Shown here: positions 61,026 through 64,000 of the stretch, piece after piece
Layout: every line of letters starts with the position of its first letter
Position numbering within the stretch: position 1 is the first letter of the stretch
NCBI GenBank assembly: GCA_022616275.1
Contig: JAKEFB010000042.1
Span: forward strand, 1 to 64,000
DNA length: 64,000 bases
Direction of reading: 5' to 3'
Origin: Chloroflexota bacterium
GTDB lineage: Bacteria; Chloroflexota; Anaerolineae; Promineifilales; Promineifilaceae
Translations under genes and position numbers: made by a program
Notes under the pieces: generated by a model
What the model was told of the DNA's origin: nothing
Databases searched by the model: none
Seen by the model: only the letters and a program-made list of their open reading frames with translations

Positions 61026-62554
61026 AAGGGCCATCTCCTGGTGATGGAAATATTTGGGCCGGTGCCGTTGAGGGCTATCGGCAGATACAACCGGCCAGAC
61101 GCACAGCCACCGGCTTCGTACGCGCCCAGGTCCGGGGTCTGGTCGCGCGGGCAGCCGGCCAGGTCACCGGCCGGGGCGTTGGCGGATATACCGGCGTTAA
61201 TGGCCGGGCTGCCGGCGGCCAGGTGAAAGTCACCCCCGGCCGGGTTAACGAATAAGGGGTCGGCGTAACGGTTGGCTGGCTGGGGCCACCTGCCGTTGTT
61301 GATGTCGGCGTCGCTGAAGCACTGGCCATTGTAGGGGGCAAAGTCAGCGCAAATGACTGCATCGGGCCGGTAAGGGTTAAAAAAGAGGGCATTGCTGACC
61401 GTCTCCAGCACCACCTCCGGCCCAAAGTAGAGCAGGGTGCCCTCGTTGGCCGGGTTGTCGTTGAAGAAGATGGTGTTCTGGAAACGGACCGGCGTTGGAC
61501 CGCTGCTACTGGTATCGCCGGCGACCACCAGGTAAGCGGTGGCGGCCATGTTAGCCACGGTGACGTTGGTGACGGTGTAGCTGCCCCCGGCGGCCAGGAC
61601 CAGGTTGGCGTCGGCCGTGGCCGCATAGGCCAGGGCGTTGACCAGGGTGCTGTTCTGGCCCCACAGCTTGATGTTGTTGCGGGTGTGATGGGCGACCACC
61701 CGCGACAGCAACACGTTGTCGGCCTTGACGTCGAAGCCATCGCCCACCCCGCCGCTGGCCAGCGACCGCTCGATGACTACCCCGTTGCCCCGCTCGATGG
61801 CCAGAGAATCGGTGGCCGTGTCCCCCTGCGTGCCGTTATCTATGGCTTGCAGATCGGCGATGTGCAGGTTGGTGCAGCCGGGGTCGTCCTCGTTGCCGGG
61901 TAGGATGGGGGTGCAGTCAAAACCGCCCTCGTTGTTCTGCAACTGCACGTTGTGTACCTGGCTGCCGTCGCTGTTGGACAGGCGGATGCCCTCGCCGCCG
62001 TTGTTGCGGATCACCAGGTTGGCCAGGGCCAGGCGGTGGTTGACGCTCCAGGCAACGATGCCAAAGTCGCTGTAATTTTGAATGGTAAAGCCGCTAATGG
62101 TGACGTCCGAGACGAAAGGATCAGGTTCGCTAAAGGTGGTCTGAAAGGCGGCGTAGAGCGAGCCCTGGCCGTCCAGGACGGCGGCCTCGCCCGGCCGGGC
62201 GGCAAAAGTGATGGGGTTGCCCGGCTGGCCGGAATGGCTGAGGGTGACGGCCTCGTGATAGGTCCCGGCCCGGACGTACACGGTGTCGCCAGGTTCCAGC
62301 GTATCGGCCGCGTGTTGGATGGTGCGCCAGGGCTGGTCCAGCGCGCCGGGGTTGGCGTCGTCGCCATTGATAGCCACGTAGTAGGTGTTGCCCGGGGGAA
62401 GGGTGAGGACAGCCGTGGGCGCCAGGCCGGCCGGGACCATAACGGTCGTCCCTCCCGAGGCCGTGGTGGGGGCAGCCGGAGTAGCCTGGGACCGGCAGGC
62501 GGTCACAAGAACCATCAGGCTGAGGAAGTAAATCAAACGCCATTTGAGTAGCAT
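61022..62554 (-). CDS. Secreted right-handed beta-helix lipoprotein
   Basis: A 510-residue exported protein. A signal segment ends in the lipobox LVTAC about 20 residues in. A DUF1565-like start (YYVAINGDDANPGALDQPWRTIQHA, GDTVYVRAGTY) leads into a right-handed parallel beta-helix with ISGFTIQN, LVIRNNGGEGIRLSN and NVTVANMA turns. The C-terminus has GSPAINAGI, DLGAYEAG and LYLPIAL. Similar folds bind or cut polysaccharides; no catalytic residues are assigned. ATG at 62554 with AGGCGAAAAG is preferred over 62575. Confidence 0.82.
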   Translation of the reverse strand: MLLKWRLIYFLSLMVLVTACRSQATPAAPTTASGGTTVMVPAGLAPTAVLTLPPGNTYYVAINGDDANPGALDQPWRTIQHAADTLEPGDTVYVRAGTYHEAVTLSHSGQPGNPITFAARPGEAAVLDGQGSLYAAFQTTFSEPDPFVSDVTISGFTIQNYSDFGIVAWSVNHRLALANLVIRNNGGEGIRLSNSDGSQVHNVQLQNNEGGFDCTPILPGNEDDPGCTNLHIADLQAIDNGTQGDTATDSLAIERGNGVVIERSLASGGVGDGFDVKADNVLLSRVVAHHTRNNIKLWGQNSTLVNALAYAATADANLVLAAGGSYTVTNVTVANMAATAYLVVAGDTSSSGPTPVRFQNTIFFNDNPANEGTLLYFGPEVVLETVSNALFFNPYRPDAVICADFAPYNGQCFSDADINNGRWPQPANRYADPLFVNPAGGDFHLAAGSPAINAGISANAPAGDLAGCPRDQTPDLGAYEAGGCASGRLYLPIALNGTGPNISITRRWPL

Positions 62555-62595
62555 CTTTTCGCCTATATTAGACATTATCGGAATTAGCGTTTGAT

Positions 62596-62652
62596 AACCT
62601 CCCGGAGGTTTGACATTAGAAGTTGGCAGTAGACATTAACCTCCGGGAGGTT
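62596..62652. repeat. Pair of CCTCCCGGAGG-type palindromes
   Basis: AACCTCCCGGAGGTT at 62596-62610 and AACCTCCGGGAGGTT at 62638-62652 flank a short spacer containing GACATTA twice. They lie between two secreted-protein genes, 15 bases after the stop of the FG-GAP protein gene. The palindrome is the same as in the tandem repeats at 10867-10918. Confidence 0.8.
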
Positions 62653-62667
62653 ATTTCCGATAAACTA

Positions 62668-64000
62668 TCACCGCCGCACCAGCGGCAGGTAGAGGCGCGC
62701 GCCGCCGCTCAAAGCCCAGACCTGGCCATCGTAACTGGCGGCGATGATCTCCAGCGAACCGTCTCCATCCAGGTCGGCCACGGCCGGCGAGGCAATCGTT
62801 CGTGGGCCAAGCTGAAAGCTCCACTCTTCCGCCCCGGTGGCCCCGTCGTAGGCGTGAATCTTGCCGTAACAGCCGGTGGTCAGCAAGACTTCGAGCTGGC
62901 CATCGCCATCCACGTCGGCCACGGCCACCGAACCACGGACGTTGCCCTCAGTGTCGCCGAAGTTATGCTCCCAGGCAATATCCCCGTCTCCCTCCAGAGC
63001 AATAATGCCGCCGCTGACCGGGTCGCACAGGCCATAGTTGGCCGTGCCCTGCGTGGTGCCGATGCCATAGCCGGTGACCACCAGGGGTGGATTGGCAACC
63101 GGTAGGAGAGCGACAGACGATTTCCAATCATCCCGGCTCTCGGTCCAGCCAGGCGTAAACTGGACCGTTCCGGCGGCCATGTCGGCGTTGAGCCCGACGG
63201 CCGAAATACGCGCCTCCGTGCCGATGGTCCAGTCTGGCATCCAGCCAAAGACGGCCGTTGGCCCGCTGCCAAAGTTGGCCACCAGCGGCGAGCTCCGAAT
63301 CACCGAGGGAGCGTCGGCCGGCACGGTCGGGTCTAGCGTACGGATGTCAAAGCCGTGGCTGATGATGGTATGGTTGGGTTGCCGCCAGGCGACGAGCAGT
63401 TGCGCACCCCAGGAACCCATGATGATCGCCAACCGTGCCTGCCCGTCGCCAGGGTCCAGGTCGGCAATGGCCGGCTCGGCCGAGTCCAGCTTATAGGGGT
63501 AATCATAGGACCACAGGGGCGGGTTCACCCCGCTGGCCTGGGCGGCAAAGACCAGCAGCGAGCCGCCGTTGGTAGAGCCGGGGCAGCCCACTCCTAACTG
63601 GCAATCGGTGACGACAATGACTTCCTGGAGACCGTCTCCTTCCAGGTCGGCGACCATCGGCCCGGCTTCAATAAAGCGGTTACTCTGGTATTCCCAGATG
63701 AGCTGGCCGGTACTCCCTTTCAGGGCGCGGACGTAACCATCCTTGGACGTAAAGAGGACGTCGGGCAGGGTGTCGCCGTCGGCGTCGGCCAGGGCGGCGC
63801 TATACTGGTCAACGCCCCATTGGCCGGCCGTGGCCGTGGCCGTATAGACCCACATGGCCTCCACCGGCGGGACCTGCCCCGGCCGGTCCTGGAGGGCGAT
63901 GACCCGGTCGGCCTCGCCGCTGTTGTCGGGGGTGGTGACGACAACTTCCTGCGTGCCGTCCCCGTCCAGGTCGGCAATGGGAAAGGAGGCGTACCAGCGG
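62668..64000 (-). CDS. FG-GAP/VCBS-repeat secreted protein, 5' end beyond window
   Basis: The frame is open to the right edge, so the visible ~443 residues are the C-terminal part. Propeller repeats with calcium-type loops recur: IADLDGDGTQEVVVTT, LADADGDTLPDVLFTS, VADLEGDGLQEVIVVT, VADVDGDGQLEVLLTT and VADLDGDGSLEIIAAS. These are integrin-like FG-GAP blades mixed with PQQ-like strands (VRALKGSTGQLIWEY). The protein ends ARLYLPLVRR, the shared C-terminal motif of this genome. An ATG at 63864 is internal to the repeats and unlikely to be the start. Confidence 0.85.
   Translation of the reverse strand, partial: RWYASFPIADLDGDGTQEVVVTTPDNSGEADRVIALQDRPGQVPPVEAMWVYTATATAGQWGVDQYSAALADADGDTLPDVLFTSKDGYVRALKGSTGQLIWEYQSNRFIEAGPMVADLEGDGLQEVIVVTDCQLGVGCPGSTNGGSLLVFAAQASGVNPPLWSYDYPYKLDSAEPAIADLDPGDGQARLAIIMGSWGAQLLVAWRQPNHTIISHGFDIRTLDPTVPADAPSVIRSSPLVANFGSGPTAVFGWMPDWTIGTEARISAVGLNADMAAGTVQFTPGWTESRDDWKSSVALLPVANPPLVVTGYGIGTTQGTANYGLCDPVSGGIIALEGDGDIAWEHNFGDTEGNVRGSVAVADVDGDGQLEVLLTTGCYGKIHAYDGATGAEEWSFQLGPRTIASPAVADLDGDGSLEIIAASYDGQVWALSGGARLYLPLVRR

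Noticed and set aside
63720-63977. Separate minus-strand gene at the right edge
   Set aside because: It overlaps the FG-GAP protein frame, which is open to the window end and carries the clear IADLDGDG repeats.

Overview
The window is GC-rich, gene-dense and entirely bacterial. Several traits point to Chloroflexota, probably an Anaerolineae or Promineifilaceae-like lineage: long low-complexity secreted proteins with a YLPLV-type motif, PQQ-like propeller lipoproteins, choice-of-anchor Q beta-helix proteins, multi-cupredoxin membrane proteins and a YvcK with an N-terminal membrane region. This placement is inference from protein style; no rRNA, tRNA or CRISPR was recognised.

Layout. 0.1-4.0 kb (+): the rpmH-rnpA-yidD-lipoprotein-yidC-jag translation and membrane-insertion operon behind a near-consensus promoter, with an attenuator-like hairpin in the leader. 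4.1-7.1 kb (-): a nucleotidyltransferase, a TPR/zinc-ribbon protein and a HemL-like aminotransferase. 7.2-10.8 kb (-): a complete phosphorylated serine pathway (SerA, SerC-type aminotransferase, SerB-type phosphatase), then an inositol-phosphatase-family gene. 11.8-16.3 kb (-): a sugar ABC importer without ATPase, then surE. 17.6-22.1 kb (+): a membrane protein with three intact type-1 copper domains, then three consecutive hsp20 genes, the first with a candidate RNA thermometer. 22.1-28.9 kb (-): an M14-like/propeller/M23 envelope protein, sugar-nucleotide enzymes (RfbF, RfbG and another epimerase), a decayed Rpn/DUF4351-type gene and mtnA. 29.0-32.6 kb (+): yvcK, gap, a MazG-like pyrophosphohydrolase and a metallophosphoesterase.

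32.5-47.2 kb (+) is the most unusual part: a small CARDB surface protein, an orphan Flp-type pilin fused to an Ig-like region, and a 4250-residue secreted beta-helix protein whose last ~300 residues have the same module order as the small CARDB protein. It looks like a surface-fibre or adhesion locus. 47.3-52.0 kb: a STAS antagonist, GlgX and a single polypeptide combining RsbW-like kinase, receiver-like, GAF and RsbU-like phosphatase parts. 52.0-59.3 kb (-): an aminotransferase broken by one in-frame TAG, a NarL-type two-component pair, membrane proteins and an FAD monooxygenase. 59.3-64.0 kb (-): a run of secreted beta-helix and FG-GAP proteins, one of them frameshifted.

Two cross-cutting signals stand out. 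First, about sixteen intergenic gaps carry hairpins or tandem repeats built from short repeated words, nearly all within a few bases of, or overlapping, a stop codon. Second, five secreted proteins share a YLPLV/FLPII-type motif near the C-terminus or just before a terminal module. Three genes in the window are broken by single events (one stop codon, two frameshifts).
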